Source: an uncultured Burkholderiales bacterium (GTDB lineage Bacteria; Pseudomonadota; Gammaproteobacteria; Burkholderiales; Burkholderiaceae_C). Taken from it: a stretch of DNA of 64,000 nt. Numbering within the stretch: the stretch's first letter is position 1; each line of letters opens with the position of its first letter. A program made the position numbers and the translations under genes. Below are positions 19,830-28,180 of this stretch, piece after piece. Location of the stretch: contig CAMFGY010000002.1 of assembly GCA_945952065.1 (NCBI GenBank), positions 248,001 to 312,000 of the forward strand, read 5' to 3'. The notes beneath the pieces were generated by a model. That model was given only the letters and a program-made list of their open reading frames with translations, was not told the origin of the DNA and did no database searches.

Positions 19830-19902
19830 GAGCCTGCCCACAGCGACCGAGCCGGTGAAACCCCGGGCCGCCACGGTGGCTCGGGCCTGCGATGATGCGC
19901 CC

Positions 19903-20595
19903 ATGAAGAAGACTGCCGCACTCAAAGCTCCCGCCGAAGCACCCATCGCCGCAGGCGAACCCGACAAACGCCGCTTTGCCGACCAGGCCTATGACACCCT
20001 GGAATCCATGATCTCGACCCTGGCCCTGCGGCCCGGGGCACCGATTGTGGAAGCCGAGCTGATCGAGCACACCGGCCTCGGCCGCACGCCCACCCGCGAA
20101 GCGCTGATGCGCTTGGTGGCCAGCGGCCTGATCGTGCAGCAGCCGCGCCGCGGCCTCTTGGTCAGCGACATCCGCTTGGCCGAGCACCTGGACCTGCTGG
20201 AAGCCCGCCGCGTGCTGGAACGCCTGATCGCCGCCACCTCGGCGCGCCGCGCCACGCCCCAGCAGCGCCAGGATCTGCTCGCCTGCGCCCAGCAAATGAT
20301 CGCCGCCAGCGAAGCCTCAGACTTGAGCGCCTATATGGCGGCCGACCAGGCGCTGGACCATGTCAACCACGCGGCCTGCCGCAACCCTTTTGCGGTGGCG
20401 GCAGTGATCCCCATGGCCATCCAGTGCCGTCGCTTTTGGTATGCCTACCAGCACCAAGGCGATATGAGCGAAGGCGCACGCTGCCATCTGGTGTTGGCCC
20501 AGGCGATTGCCGAAGGCGAGCCCAATGCGGCCGCCGCCGCCTCGGATGCCTTGATGGACTATTTACGTTCCTATGCCCAGGCGGTGATCGCCTGA
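19903..20595 (+). CDS. GntR-family (FadR/FCD subfamily) transcriptional regulator
   Basis: 230 residues. Residues about 23-90 form a winged-helix GntR domain (QAYDTLESMISTLALRPGAP, TGLGRTPTREALMRLVASGL, IVQQPRRGLLVSDI). The C-terminal two thirds are an all-helical FCD ligand domain, with DQALDHVNHAACRNP and GARCHLVLAQAIAEG supplying the typical Asp/His metal or ligand positions. The gene sits inside the hydroxyproline cluster, between the deaminase and the epimerase, so it probably senses a pathway intermediate. The palindrome at 18852-18868 is the best candidate operator. ATG 19903 is chosen as the first Met giving a normal N-terminus. Confidence 0.88.
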   Translation: MKKTAALKAPAEAPIAAGEPDKRRFADQAYDTLESMISTLALRPGAPIVEAELIEHTGLGRTPTREALMRLVASGLIVQQPRRGLLVSDIRLAEHLDLLEARRVLERLIAATSARRATPQQRQDLLACAQQMIAASEASDLSAYMAADQALDHVNHAACRNPFAVAAVIPMAIQCRRFWYAYQHQGDMSEGARCHLVLAQAIAEGEPNAAAAASDALMDYLRSYAQAVIA

Positions 20596-20625
20596 CACAT
20601 TTCCCTCTCACACTGCGCAACAGCC

Positions 20626-21594
20626 ATGCGATTCATTGACTCTCACACCGGCGGCGAGCCGACCCGCATTCTCATTTCCGGTGGCCCGGATCTGGGCTCG
20701 GGCAGCATGGCCGAGCGCTTGGCGCGCCTGCGCGACCAGCACGATGGCTGGCGCAGCGCCCTGGTCAACGAGCCGCGGGGCTCCGACGTCTTGGTGGGCG
20801 CGCTTTTGTGCGAACCGGTCGACCCCGCCAACGCCTGCGGCGTGATCTTTTTCAACAACGTCGGCTATTTGGGCATGTGCGGCCACGGCACCATTGGCTT
20901 GGTGGCCACGCTGGCCTATCTGGGCCGCATCGGCCCCGGCGAGCATCGCATCGAGACCCCGGTGGGCGTGGTCACCGCGCGGCTGGACGCCGATGGCGGC
21001 GTGACCGTGGCCAATGTGCCCGCCTATCGCCATGCGCACCATGTGGCCGTTCAGGTGCCGGGCCATGGCCTCGTGCACGGTGATGTGGCCTGGGGTGGCA
21101 ACTGGTTCTTTCTTTGTGAAGACCATGGCCAGACCCTGACACTGGCCCATGCCGAAGCGCTCACCGATTTGTCCTGGCGCATCCGCGAGGCCTTGAGCGC
21201 GCAGGGCATCACCGGCGCGAACGGTCAATTGATCGATCACATCGAACTGATAGCCCCGCCCCAAGACCCAGCCAACCAGGGCCGCAACTTTGTGCTGTGC
21301 CCCGGCAAAGCCTATGACCGCTCGCCCTGCGGCACCGGCACCAGCGCCAAGATCGCCTGCCTGGCGGCTTCGGGCAAATTGGCCCCGGGCCAAGTCTGGC
21401 GCCAGGAGAGCGTGATCGGCAGCGTGTTCGAAGCCAGCTACCGAATCGATGCCCGCTGCGCGGCCGAGGGTCAGGTCTTGCCTTCCATCTCGGGCCGGGC
21501 CTTTGTCAATATGGACGCCACCCTGGTGTTCCAGCCCGGTGACCCTTTCGCCTGGGGCATCCAACAAAACGCACGCGCGGGCGCTGCAGCTTGA
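20626..21594 (+). CDS. lhpA: 4-hydroxyproline 2-epimerase (proline racemase family)
   Basis: 322 residues of the proline racemase superfamily. Both catalytic Cys are present: C85 in MCGHGTIG and C235 in SPCGTGTSA. This pair marks racemases and epimerases and excludes the dehydratase branch, which has Thr at one site. With the neighbouring D-hydroxyproline dehydrogenase, epimerisation of trans-4-hydroxy-L-proline to cis-4-hydroxy-D-proline is the likely reaction. The downstream FAD gene starts inside its stop codon (TTGA overlap), so the two are translationally coupled. Confidence 0.9.
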   Translation: MRFIDSHTGGEPTRILISGGPDLGSGSMAERLARLRDQHDGWRSALVNEPRGSDVLVGALLCEPVDPANACGVIFFNNVGYLGMCGHGTIGLVATLAYLGRIGPGEHRIETPVGVVTARLDADGGVTVANVPAYRHAHHVAVQVPGHGLVHGDVAWGGNWFFLCEDHGQTLTLAHAEALTDLSWRIREALSAQGITGANGQLIDHIELIAPPQDPANQGRNFVLCPGKAYDRSPCGTGTSAKIACLAASGKLAPGQVWRQESVIGSVFEASYRIDARCAAEGQVLPSISGRAFVNMDATLVFQPGDPFAWGIQQNARAGAAA

Positions 21595-22739
21595 GCTCCG
21601 CCGCGCTGAAGCAGCGCCGCACCGCGGATGTTTTGATCGTCGGCGCCGGCATCATTGGCGCCGCCTGCGCGCGGGAGTTTGCGCGCCAGGGTTTGTCGGT
21701 CGCGGTGATCGAACCCGGCGCCTTGGGCGGCGGCGCCACCGCGGCCTCCATGGGCCACCTTTTGATTGTGGACGACGAGGCCGGCGGTGCTGACGCCGAA
21801 TTCAAACTGACCCAGCGCAGCCAGCAACTCTGGGGCGAATGGCTGGCCCAAGCCCCGCAACGCGCCGAGCAGGTGGAACACCAGCGCTGCGGCACGCTCT
21901 GGATCGCCGCCGACGCCGAAGAGCTCGCCCTGGCCGAGCGCAAGCATGCGTGGTATCGGCAGCAAGGCTTACCTGCTGAAATGCTCGACGCCAAAGCGCT
22001 GGCGCGCGCCGAGCCGCTGCTGCGCCCAGGTTTGAGCGGCGCCCTGCGGGTGGCCGACGATGCCCGCGTCTACCCGCCCAAGGTGGTGAGCCGCTGGCTG
22101 GAAGAAGCCCAGGCCGAAGTGATCGAGGGCGAAGTCCAAAGCTTCGACGGCAGCAGCGTGCGCTTGCGGGATGGCCGCCAACTCTGGGGCGCCATGACCG
22201 TGCTCTGCGCCGGACTAGCCAGCCAGCGCTGGCTGCCCCAAGGCTGGCTGCTGCCCAAAAAAGGCCATCTGGCCATCACCCAGCGCGGGCCTCAGGCCGT
22301 GCAGCACCAATTGGTGGAGCTGGGCTACATCAAAAAAGCCCATGTGCTGGATGCCGACACGGTGTCCTTCAATGTGCAGCCACGCCCCGGCGGGCAGTTG
22401 TTCATCGGCTCTTCGCGCCAGTTGGGCGCCCAAGCCTGCGCCGATCGCGCACTCGACCCACCGATGCTGAAACAAATGCTGAGCCTGGCCTGCGACTATG
22501 TGCCGGCCCTGGCCCATATGAGCTTGTTGCGCTGCTGGACCGGGGTGCGCCCGGCCAGCCGCGATGGCCAGCCGCTGATTGGCGCCCACCCAGAGCTGCC
22601 GCGTGTCTGGCTGGCCTGCGGGCATGAAGGCCTGGGCATCACCACCTCTTTGGCCACGGCCGAGTTGCTGGCCGAACTGGCCCTGGGCCGCCCTTGCACG
22701 CTGGACGCCAGCGCCTTTTCACCGAGTCGATTCGCATGA
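21591..22739 (+). CDS. lhpB: FAD-dependent oxidoreductase, probable D-hydroxyproline dehydrogenase beta subunit
   Basis: 382 residues of the DAO/glycine-oxidase family. The N-terminal dinucleotide-binding motif is [20 protein letters not shown], and the C-terminal FAD signature is [20 protein letters not shown]. It probably oxidises cis-4-hydroxy-D-proline to 1-pyrroline-4-hydroxy-2-carboxylate, as the beta subunit of a three-part dehydrogenase with the next two genes. The start is a TTG at 21591 overlapping the stop of the epimerase gene; no in-frame ATG precedes the FAD motif. Its own stop overlaps the ATG of the ferredoxin-like gene. Confidence 0.85.
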   Translation: MSSAALKQRRTADVLIVGAGIIGAACAREFARQGLSVAVIEPGALGGGATAASMGHLLIVDDEAGGADAEFKLTQRSQQLWGEWLAQAPQRAEQVEHQRCGTLWIAADAEELALAERKHAWYRQQGLPAEMLDAKALARAEPLLRPGLSGALRVADDARVYPPKVVSRWLEEAQAEVIEGEVQSFDGSSVRLRDGRQLWGAMTVLCAGLASQRWLPQGWLLPKKGHLAITQRGPQAVQHQLVELGYIKKAHVLDADTVSFNVQPRPGGQLFIGSSRQLGAQACADRALDPPMLKQMLSLACDYVPALAHMSLLRCWTGVRPASRDGQPLIGAHPELPRVWLACGHEGLGITTSLATAELLAELALGRPCTLDASAFSPSRFA

Positions 22740-23011
22740 GCGCGCCTGCCCCCACACCCCCCTCCTCCCACACCCTCACCGTCCTCATCAACGGCCAAAG
22801 CTGCCAAGTTCCAACCGGCTGCAACGTGGCCGCAGCGATGGCGCACGCGGGCCTGAGCGGCACCCGCCGCTCACTCAGCGGCGAAGCACGCGCCGCCTTT
22901 TGCGGCATGGGTCAGTGCCAGGAATGCCGCGTGCGCATCGACGGCATCCCGCATCGCCTGGCTTGCATGACGCCCTGCCTCGACGGCATGCAGATCGAGA
23001 CCGAAGCATGA
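22736..23011 (+). CDS. (2Fe-2S) ferredoxin-like subunit of D-amino-acid/hydroxyproline dehydrogenase
   Basis: 91-residue Fer2-type protein. The cluster Cys are C56, C61 and C64 (CGMGQCQEC) and C77 (RLACMTP), the plant-ferredoxin spacing seen in HcnA and in the small subunit of octopine, nopaline and hydroxyproline dehydrogenases. It should pass electrons between the two flavin subunits. ATG overlaps with the genes on both sides (ATGA) indicate one tightly coupled operon. Confidence 0.87.
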   Translation: MSAPAPTPPSSHTLTVLINGQSCQVPTGCNVAAAMAHAGLSGTRRSLSGEARAAFCGMGQCQECRVRIDGIPHRLACMTPCLDGMQIETEA

Positions 23012-24270
23012 GTACGCCCCTGAACGCGGATGTCATCGTGGTGGGCGGCGGGCCCGCCGGCATCGCTGCGGTGCAAGCCCTGCTGCAGGCCCAGCGCCGC
23101 GTGATCTGGGTCGACCAAGGCCTGCGCCCGGGCGGCCAGATCTGGCGGGCCGGGCCACCTGCTCCCTGGGCCCTGCGCCTGCAAACGCTGTTGACCGACC
23201 CGCATCTGCAATTGCTCAGCGGCCATGCGGTGATTGCCGTGGAAAGCCAGGGCGACTACCGGCTGCGCTTGCAAAACCTGCAGCAGCCGCAGGCGAACGG
23301 CATCGCGGTGCAGGCCCCGCAACTGCTGCTGGCCTTGGGGGCAAGAGAGCGCTTCTTGCCCTTCCCGGGCTGGACCCTGCCCGGGGTCAGCGGCGCCGGC
23401 GGCTTGCAAGCCCTGGTCAAGAACGGCTGGCCGGTGGCGGGCCGACGCGTGGTGCTGGCCGGCTCGGGGCCCTTGCTGCTGGCCTCGGCCGATACCGTCA
23501 AAGCGGCTGGGGCGCAGGTCTTGTGTGTGGCCGAGCAAGCGCCGCGCGCCAGCCTGCTGGGCTTTGCGGCGCAGCTGCCCATGGGCAAGCTCGCTCAGGC
23601 GGCTGGGCTGGCCTGGCGTTTGCGCGGCATGCCTTACCGCCCCGGCACCTGGGTGAGCCGCGCGATCGGGAGCACCCAGCTTGAAGCGGTGCAACTCAGC
23701 AATGGCCGTGAGCAATGGGAGTTGCCTTGCGATGCCCTGGGCGTGGGCTTTGGCCTCTTGCCGAATATCGAGTTGGCCGAGCTGCTGGGCTGCCGCATCG
23801 AAGCGGGCGCGATTGCGGTCAGCGCCGATCTGCAGACCTCCTTGCCCGGCGTGTACGCCGCGGGTGAATGCACCGGCATTGGCGGCGTGGACAAAGCCCT
23901 GGTGGAGGGGCGCATCGCCGCCCAAGCGCTGTTGGGCGCATCGACGGCCTCGCTGCGGCGCGCCCATCGCCAGGTGCAAAGGTTTGCCGAGCTGCTGCGC
24001 CAGCGCTTTGCCCTGCGGCCCGACTTGCTGCAACTGGCGGACGCCAAGACCTTGGTGTGCCGCTGCGAAGACGTCAGCCTGGGCGAGCTCAAAGGTCAAC
24101 GCAGCTGGCGCGATGCCAAGCTGCAAACCCGCTGCGGCATGGGGGCTTGCCAGGGGCGTATTTGCGGCCCAATGACCGAAACCCTGCTCGGTTGGCCTGC
24201 CGGCAGCAGCGGGCGCGGCCTGCGCGCCCCCTTACAGCCGGCGCCGCTGCATTGCCTGATCGACGAGTGA
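23008..24270 (+). CDS. NAD/FAD-binding subunit with C-terminal BFD-like [2Fe-2S] domain, dehydrogenase alpha subunit
   Basis: 420 residues of the HcnB/SoxA-like family. The N-terminus has the Rossmann motif VIVVGGGPAGIAAVQALL, the middle a second nucleotide-binding region (RRVVLAGSGPLLLASADTVK) and the FAD motif SLPGVYAAGECTGIGG. The C-terminal 80 residues form a BFD-like [2Fe-2S] domain with Cys in LVCRCEDVS and CGMGACQGRICG. With the two genes upstream it completes a heterotrimeric dehydrogenase; D-hydroxyproline as substrate is inferred from the epimerase and deaminase in the cluster. Confidence 0.87.
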   Translation: MSTPLNADVIVVGGGPAGIAAVQALLQAQRRVIWVDQGLRPGGQIWRAGPPAPWALRLQTLLTDPHLQLLSGHAVIAVESQGDYRLRLQNLQQPQANGIAVQAPQLLLALGARERFLPFPGWTLPGVSGAGGLQALVKNGWPVAGRRVVLAGSGPLLLASADTVKAAGAQVLCVAEQAPRASLLGFAAQLPMGKLAQAAGLAWRLRGMPYRPGTWVSRAIGSTQLEAVQLSNGREQWELPCDALGVGFGLLPNIELAELLGCRIEAGAIAVSADLQTSLPGVYAAGECTGIGGVDKALVEGRIAAQALLGASTASLRRAHRQVQRFAELLRQRFALRPDLLQLADAKTLVCRCEDVSLGELKGQRSWRDAKLQTRCGMGACQGRICGPMTETLLGWPAGSSGRGLRAPLQPAPLHCLIDE

Positions 24271-24407
24271 GCTGAACGAGTCATGCGATGCGCATCCATC
24301 CGTCATCGCAGCGTCATGCAAAAAGGCCCTAATGGCCGACTTGCTCGGGCCTGCCGAACCCCGATTCGGACACAGGCCATTTGTGCTGCGCATTGACGAC
24401 AGAAGCC

Positions 24408-25190
24408 ATGTGGACCCCAGAACGTCACGACAAAATCATTTCTCTGCTGAATGAACGACAACGCCTGACCACCGACGCCTTTGCGATCGAATTGGGTGTC
24501 TCCAAAGAAACCGTCCGACGCGATTTGATTGAGCTGGAGGCTCATGGCAAGCTCAGCCGGGTGCATGGCGGCGCGATCCCCTGCGCACAAAACAGCGAAA
24601 GCCTGGCCGAGGCCAGCTACCAAGACCGTCTGCGCTTGCACCAACCCGAGAAGCGGGCGATGGCCCGTGCCGCGGCCAGCTTGATCCGCCCGGGCAGCAC
24701 CTGCTTTATCGATGCGGGCTCCACCACCCACGCGCTGGCGCTGAGCCTGTTTCATTCGGGCCGGGATCTGCGCGTCATCACCAATTCCATCGAGATCGCG
24801 CGCACGCTCTCGGCCTGCAGCGAGATCCAAACCCATCTGCTGGGCGGCGAGTTGCAGGCCGAAGTACCGGCCACCTCGGGGGAATTCACCGTCAGCGAGA
24901 TCGCCCGCTTTTACGCCGACTTTGCCTTGATTTCACCCACCGCCTTGAACCCCGAATCTGGAGCCCAGGATTACGCCTGGCATGAGGCCCATGTGGCGCG
25001 TGCCATGCTGTCGCGGGCCCGCACTTGCATCATGCTGGCCGATGCCAACAAGCTCGGCATCGACAGCCGCATGCAGATCTGCCCCAGCACCGCGATTGAT
25101 GTGCTGGTGACCGATGAACGCGCCGACCCCGCCATGCTGGAGCGGCTGCGCAATGCCGGTGTCAAACAAACCATTTGCGCACCGGCTTGA
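24408..25190 (+). CDS. DeoR-family transcriptional regulator
   Basis: 260 residues. The N-terminal HTH (HDKIISLLNERQRLTTDAFA, then LGVSKETVRRDLIELEAHGK and LSRVHGGAI) is the DeoR signature. The C-terminal domain (about 80-250) has the sugar-phosphate-sensor fold features CFIDAGSTTHALALSL and VITNSIEIARTLS. ATG 24408 fits the family start. It follows the hydroxyproline dehydrogenase genes by 137 bp on the same strand, but DeoR regulators usually sense sugar phosphates, so a link to hydroxyproline is uncertain. It ends 9 bp from the convergent rhodanese gene. Confidence 0.87.
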   Translation: MWTPERHDKIISLLNERQRLTTDAFAIELGVSKETVRRDLIELEAHGKLSRVHGGAIPCAQNSESLAEASYQDRLRLHQPEKRAMARAAASLIRPGSTCFIDAGSTTHALALSLFHSGRDLRVITNSIEIARTLSACSEIQTHLLGGELQAEVPATSGEFTVSEIARFYADFALISPTALNPESGAQDYAWHEAHVARAMLSRARTCIMLADANKLGIDSRMQICPSTAIDVLVTDERADPAMLERLRNAGVKQTICAPA

Positions 25191-25199
25191 GAAATGCCT

Positions 25200-26483
25200 T
25201 TAGGGCTGCGTTTCCACCGGCAGATTGGCCGCGCGCCACTCCGGGAAGCCACCGCGGAACCAATGCACCTTGGTGTAGCCGGCCTTCACCGCCGCATGGC
25301 TGGCCTTGAAGCTCTTCCAGCATTCCGGGCCATTGCAGGCAAACACCAACGGCGCGTTTTTGTCGGCGGGCAATTTGCTCAGATCGAACTTGTCCTCGTC
25401 CGCTTTGAAGTCCGCTTCCTTGGCGCTCTTCTCCACATAAGGCACCAGCTTGGCACCCGCCGCATGGCCGGCTTTGAATTCCACATCGTTGCGGGTGTCG
25501 ATGTACTGGGCACCGGCCTTCATCAGCTGCGCCACGGCGGCGGCCTCCACCACGGTCGCCCCGGGCAAAAGCCGTGGCGTGAAGTAACCCAAGGTTGACA
25601 CATAGTCAAAAGCGCTGGCCGCCACGGGCTGCAACTTCAAGCCCGTCGTGGCCGGCAAATTGCTGCCCAGCGCCGCCCGCAAGGCCTCGGGCTGTAAAGG
25701 CGAGCCGGGCTTGATGGCCACGGCCAAGCCGGGCACCACCTTGCTTTGCATCACCATCTTCAAGGGCTCGCCCGCCGCCACCCAGCGGTCAAACACAGCC
25801 CGCTCCACCGCCACCACATCGCAGCGCCGGATCTGCAAGCACACCAAGAGCGCATCTTGATAGCGGCTTTCGGTGATGGCCCCAAAGTGGCGCTTGATGG
25901 TGCTGTTGCTGGCATTGACCTCGCCGCGCAGCAAATAGGTCACCACACTGTCTTGCTGCGGCAGGCCCAGGCGCTTGCCGGCAGCCTCACTGAGATTGCT
26001 GATCGGGCTGCTGGTGGGCGCAGCCAGCACGGCTTGCACGGATTTGTCGACGCTGCCCACCGGCACATAGCCGTAACGCACCGCGCTGCCGATCACATGG
26101 GCGGGCGCCACAAACACATCATGCAGGCGCGAGCGGGTCGCCCCCAAATCGGCCGCCGCATCGGTGGATTGATTGATCACCATGCCGGCGGCGGCGCGCT
26201 CGCGGCGCAAAGACTGCTCGACCGCGGACTTCCAGACATTGAACACCGCGTAGCGCGACTGCTCGCCCTGATCCCCCGGATTGACCAGCACGCTCAGGCC
26301 TTCGGCATGCACAAGGCCTGGCGCAAGCGCAATGAAGCCGGCCGCAGCCAGACTCATCAAAGCCTTGCTCCAGCCCGAGCGGCCACCGCGCCCCCAGCGC
26401 GCCGCCTTGGCGGCTTCAGAGACGGCACAAAGCGCAGAGTTCCGGCGCATCGCGGAACGCGAAAAAGCGGCATGGTCATTCAT
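25200..26483 (-). CDS. Exported substrate-binding-like domain fused to rhodanese
   Basis: About 427 residues. A long basic N-region and hydrophobic segment form a signal peptide (ending LVHAEG, about residue 60). Residues about 62-285 look like a PhnD/phosphonate-type periplasmic binding domain (LSVLVNPGDQGEQSRYAVFN, LHDVFVAPAHVIGSAVRYGY, RRCDVVAVERAVFDRW). Residues about 310-427 are a rhodanese domain with YIDTRNDVEFKAGHAAGAK, the active-site loop FACNGPECWKS and FRGGFPEWRAANLPV. Sulfur transfer in the periplasm is possible, and the binding domain may recognise the donor. The precise start is unsure: ATG at 26483 or 26450. Convergent with the deoR-type gene. Confidence 0.78.
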   Translation of the reverse strand: MNDHAAFSRSAMRRNSALCAVSEAAKAARWGRGGRSGWSKALMSLAAAGFIALAPGLVHAEGLSVLVNPGDQGEQSRYAVFNVWKSAVEQSLRRERAAAGMVINQSTDAAADLGATRSRLHDVFVAPAHVIGSAVRYGYVPVGSVDKSVQAVLAAPTSSPISNLSEAAGKRLGLPQQDSVVTYLLRGEVNASNSTIKRHFGAITESRYQDALLVCLQIRRCDVVAVERAVFDRWVAAGEPLKMVMQSKVVPGLAVAIKPGSPLQPEALRAALGSNLPATTGLKLQPVAASAFDYVSTLGYFTPRLLPGATVVEAAAVAQLMKAGAQYIDTRNDVEFKAGHAAGAKLVPYVEKSAKEADFKADEDKFDLSKLPADKNAPLVFACNGPECWKSFKASHAAVKAGYTKVHWFRGGFPEWRAANLPVETQP

Positions 26484-26607
26484 AGGCTCGGAGTCTAGGC
26501 CAAGGCAAGAGCCTTGGCGCGAGGACATGGGCCCGACGTGCGCTTTATCACGCCCGATTCCACCCGCGATGCGGCAATGTCACAGGCCGCAGGCACGGGC
26601 ACGCGGC

Positions 26608-26820
26608 TCAAGCGCTTTCTTTGGGCTTGGCGCAGGCCGGCTTGCACACCACCTCGGTACGCCCCAAGACCCGCTTCGACTGCAAATTGCTGGGGCTGCG
26701 GTGCTTGCCGCACTTGAAGCATGAGCGGGTGTGGCCGCTGCCGAGAAAAGGTGAACCGCCCAATTTGGACTCGTAACGCAGGCCGTTGTCGCTGACGCTG
26801 GTGTAGGTGTCTTTGCTCAT
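26608..26820 (-). CDS. Small Cys-rich CGKHR protein, paralogue A
   Basis: 70 residues. The core is CFKCGKHRSPSNLQSKRVLG followed by VVCKPAC, giving two CxxC/CxxxC pairs about 22 residues apart, a likely zinc ribbon. The N-terminal MSKDTYTSVSDNGLRYESK and GGSPFLGSGHTRS are shared in outline with a second small protein at 27725-27961. Both are on the minus strand and flank thymidine kinase. I do not recognise the family; a nucleic-acid or structural zinc protein is conceivable. The pair itself supports that both are real genes. Confidence 0.65.
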   Translation of the reverse strand: MSKDTYTSVSDNGLRYESKLGGSPFLGSGHTRSCFKCGKHRSPSNLQSKRVLGRTEVVCKPACAKPKESA

Positions 26821-26830
26821 TGCCGTCTAT

Positions 26831-26843
26831 GGTTAGCCTAACC
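26831..26843. promoter_or_regulatory. Short palindrome in front of the CGKHR gene
   Basis: GGTTAG / CTAACC with a single central C lies 11 bp upstream of the ATG at 26820. Its place next to the start codon suggests an operator, but nothing else supports it. The rest of the 285-bp gap to tdk (26844-27105) shows no gene. Confidence 0.3.
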
Positions 26844-27105
26844 GACCCGCCACGCGAGGGGCGCAACAGATCCGGATGCCCTTTTGTGCTGCAAAGAATG
26901 CAGTCTCCTTACCCTCTGAACCCATAGTAGGCGGCGAAAGCGCGCTTTGACTACCTCGCTTGCCCGAGGTTTTGTCATATTTCGCATCCCACCCACACCA
27001 AACTAGGGGATTCACCGGGGCCGGGCCTCTTCATGCCGATGTTTGCGAAGCATTGCGACAATGGCGTGACATTCACGCCTTGCTTGGCAGCCTCCACATC
27101 GACCC

Positions 27106-27666
27106 ATGGCCAAACTGTTTTTCCGTTACGCGGCAATGAATGCCGGCAAATCCACCGCCCTGCTGCAAGTGGCGCACAACTATGAAGAACGCGGCCACCG
27201 GGTGCGCTTGTTTTCGGCCCAGGTCGACGATCGCTATGGGCTGGGACTGATCACCTCACGCCTGGGTCCGCAGCGCGAGGCGGAGTTGTTCGGGCCTGAC
27301 ACCGACTTCTTGGCGCTGAACGCGGCGCAGCCCGGCGTGGCCTGTTTTTTGATCGATGAGGCGCAGTTTCTGAGCAAGCCTCAGGTTTGGGCTCTGCACG
27401 AATTGGCGCACACCCAGAACCTGCCGGTGATCTGCTATGGCTTGCGCACCGACTTTCAGGGCGAACTCTTCCCCGGCTCGGCCAGCCTGCTGGCCCTGGC
27501 CGATGAGATGGACGAGATGAAGACCATCTGCGACTGCGGCCGCAAGGCCACGATGAATATGCGTGTGGATGCCAACAACCGCAAGGTCACGGTTGGCGAT
27601 CAGGTGGAGATCGGCGGCAATGCCCGCTACCGGGCCGTCTGTGGCCGCTGCTTCCGGCTGGCCTGA
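27106..27666 (+). CDS. tdk: Thymidine kinase, type II
   Basis: 186-residue enzyme of the salvage pathway that phosphorylates thymidine with ATP. The Walker A loop is AMNAGKST (residues 10-17), the Walker B/DEAQ-like element is CFLIDEAQFLS with the catalytic Glu, and the lasso region has a zinc site from CDCG and the C-terminal CGRC. YGLRTDFQGELFPGS is the characteristic substrate-loop stretch. Full length. It is a single gene followed by a strong terminator and flanked by two small Cys-rich genes on the opposite strand. Confidence 0.97.
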   Translation: MAKLFFRYAAMNAGKSTALLQVAHNYEERGHRVRLFSAQVDDRYGLGLITSRLGPQREAELFGPDTDFLALNAAQPGVACFLIDEAQFLSKPQVWALHELAHTQNLPVICYGLRTDFQGELFPGSASLLALADEMDEMKTICDCGRKATMNMRVDANNRKVTVGDQVEIGGNARYRAVCGRCFRLA

Positions 27667-27682
27667 ATTGCCCGCCACAAAG

Positions 27683-27710
27683 AAAAAAGAAGCCCGGAGG
27701 CTTCTTTTTT
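27683..27710. terminator. Bidirectional rho-independent terminator between tdk and the convergent small gene
   Basis: Perfect 12-bp stem, AAAAAAGAAGCC / GGCTTCTTTTTT, with a CGGA loop. The A-run and T-run at either end let it work for tdk on the plus strand and for the small gene ending at 27725 on the minus strand. Confidence 0.93.
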
Positions 27711-27724
27711 GAGGGAGCGTCTGC

Positions 27725-27961
27725 TCAAGGCTTGGCCAACTGCTCGTCGAGTTCTTTGCAACTCGGCGCGCACACCGGCTGGGATTTGCCCAATAGCTTT
27801 TTGGACTTCAGCATCGCGCGCGGGCGATGCTTGCCGCACAAAAAGCAAGACATGGTTGCTGCACCAAAGGAGGAGGTCGCCGCAAAAGGCGAGCCCGGTG
27901 CTTTAGAGCGGTAGCGAAGACCATCGGCTTCGATGGTCGTTTTAGTACTGTCCTTGGCCAC
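27725..27961 (-). CDS. Small Cys-rich CGKHR protein, paralogue B
   Basis: 78 residues from a GTG start at 27961 (reading AKDSTKTTIEADGLRYRSK). It aligns with the protein at 26608-26820: shared GLRYxSK, GSPF, CFLCGKHRPRAMLKSKKLLG and VCAPSC. The two Cys pairs suggest one zinc ion. The GTG start matches the position of the ATG in paralogue A. Function unknown. A bidirectional terminator separates it from tdk. The 219 bp upstream to 28180 hold no gene I can support. Confidence 0.65.
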   Translation of the reverse strand: MAKDSTKTTIEADGLRYRSKAPGSPFAATSSFGAATMSCFLCGKHRPRAMLKSKKLLGKSQPVCAPSCKELDEQLAKP

Positions 27962-28180
27962 GTCGGTCCTGATAGTGAGTTAGTAATAGCTCGCCGCAAA
28001 GCCTCGACCCTGTCTGGGGATCAAAAAGCGAATGCAAATTGGCGGATGCGCTATTTTCGCCTATTTGCGGCCACTCTCCCAACTGATGCGCGGCTCAGCC
28101 CCCGAGAGAGAGGGAGGGGATTCCCCTATTCCCCAGGCTCAGAGGGGCTTTTCGCGCCTGAATCGCCGCGGCCGGACTCG

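Noticed and set aside
18681-19967. Long minus-strand open frame running into yajC from the opposite side of the lhpC gene
   Set aside because: Only the last 109 codons are YajC. The rest is antisense to a well-supported DHDPS-family gene and has His/Gly/Gln-rich shadow composition.
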